Positions 63,783 through 64,000 of a stretch of DNA of 64,000 nt are shown in pieces. A program made the position numbers and the translations under genes. The notes beneath the pieces are model-generated. The model made no database searches, was not told where the DNA came from, and was given only the letters and a program-made list of their open reading frames with translations. This DNA comes from Xenoacremonium recifei (taxonomy: Eukaryota > Ascomycota > Sordariomycetes > Hypocreales > Nectriaceae): positions 186,001 through 250,000 of the forward strand of contig WOFQ01000020.1 of NCBI GenBank assembly GCA_012184525.1, given 5' to 3'. Numbering within the stretch: the stretch's first letter is position 1; the number at the start of each line of letters is the position of its first letter.

Positions 63783-64000
63783 TGCGGCGACGTCCCTCGT
63801 TCACTGCAAATCGCGATGGAAGAGAAGAAGTTTGCGCCGCCCGCTTTGTTGTTGTCGTCAAGCCAAGCTCACCGGCAGTTCGTTCGTAGCGCCCGACAGG
63901 GATGGCTTTGATGAACGAGGCGCAAAGTCTTAGACACTCACTTCCCTCCACTTCGATGCGCCGGCAGAGATATGAGAAGAGAAGAAGAAGAAAGGTCACG
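63783..64000. other. Upstream region of the FAR-17a-like gene
   Basis: Promoter and leader sequence to the window edge. CT-rich when read on the minus strand; no gene supported. Confidence 0.4.

Noticed and set aside
1..64000. PKS, NRPS or terpene synthase core of a secondary-metabolite cluster; CRISPR arrays; rRNA genes
   Set aside because: None seen. The LaeA-like gene, P450 and regulators are therefore not called a complete biosynthetic cluster.

Overview
The window is nuclear DNA of a filamentous ascomycete (Pezizomycotina). The evidence is short GT-AG introns of about 50-90 nt in most genes, Zn2Cys6 regulators with a fungal-specific middle domain, LaeA-like methyltransferase, SNG1/DUF3533, DUF3632, GUP1 and a spliced Sm F gene. 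CCTAAAGGTA/CCGTAC-type promoter motifs near 60.2 kb recall Sordariomycetes, but I would not name a genus. All gene models were assembled by eye from reading frames and splice consensus; no search was run.

Layout. 0-9 kb: the 3' part of a 2-oxoglutarate oxygenase gene; a one-piece fusion of an isochorismatase-fold (biuret-hydrolase-like) domain to an allophanate-hydrolase-type amidase, with GATA-factor sites upstream; an SNG1-like membrane protein; a three-exon SRPBCC protein; and an NAD(P)-binding protein. 9.6-16.7 kb: Zn2Cys6 regulator, MFS exporter and zinc alcohol dehydrogenase, the last two divergent from a shared promoter. 17.5-24 kb: Sm F, then two distant F-box-like paralogues bracketing an SDR and a P-loop kinase. 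24-33.8 kb is gene-poor: a Thr-rich secreted GLEYA/PA14-like protein between two decayed direct repeats, a kinase-like (FTA2-type) gene divergent from an orphan gene with a poly-acidic tract, then about 2.5 kb without a convincing gene.

33.9-42.4 kb: a cytosolic-looking thermolysin-family (protealysin-like) peptidase, then a compact SDR / Zn2Cys6 regulator / NmrA-like / P450 group that looks like a small tailoring or detoxification cluster without a PKS, NRPS or terpene synthase. 43-50 kb: an orphan gene, a DUF3632 protein, an RNase H-like exonuclease, a spliced pseudogene, and a nine-exon LaeA-like methyltransferase with a 13-nt microexon. The methyltransferase shares its last codons and 3' flank with the unrelated pseudogene, and related repeats lie on both sides of it. 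51-64 kb: two more Zn2Cys6 regulators, a secreted alpha/beta hydrolase, a multi-span membrane protein with an unresolved splice junction, a tandem pair of small cysteine-patterned proteins, GUP1 (MBOAT), and a FAR-17a/AIG1-like membrane protein.

The strongest candidate for something new is the 725-residue fusion at 1705-3882. It would put two consecutive steps of biuret breakdown (biuret to allophanate, allophanate to CO2 and ammonia) on one polypeptide, under apparent nitrogen control. Second-rank candidates are the shared gene tail at 47.3/48.2 kb, the tandem MCDW cysteine proteins, and the protealysin-like peptidase.
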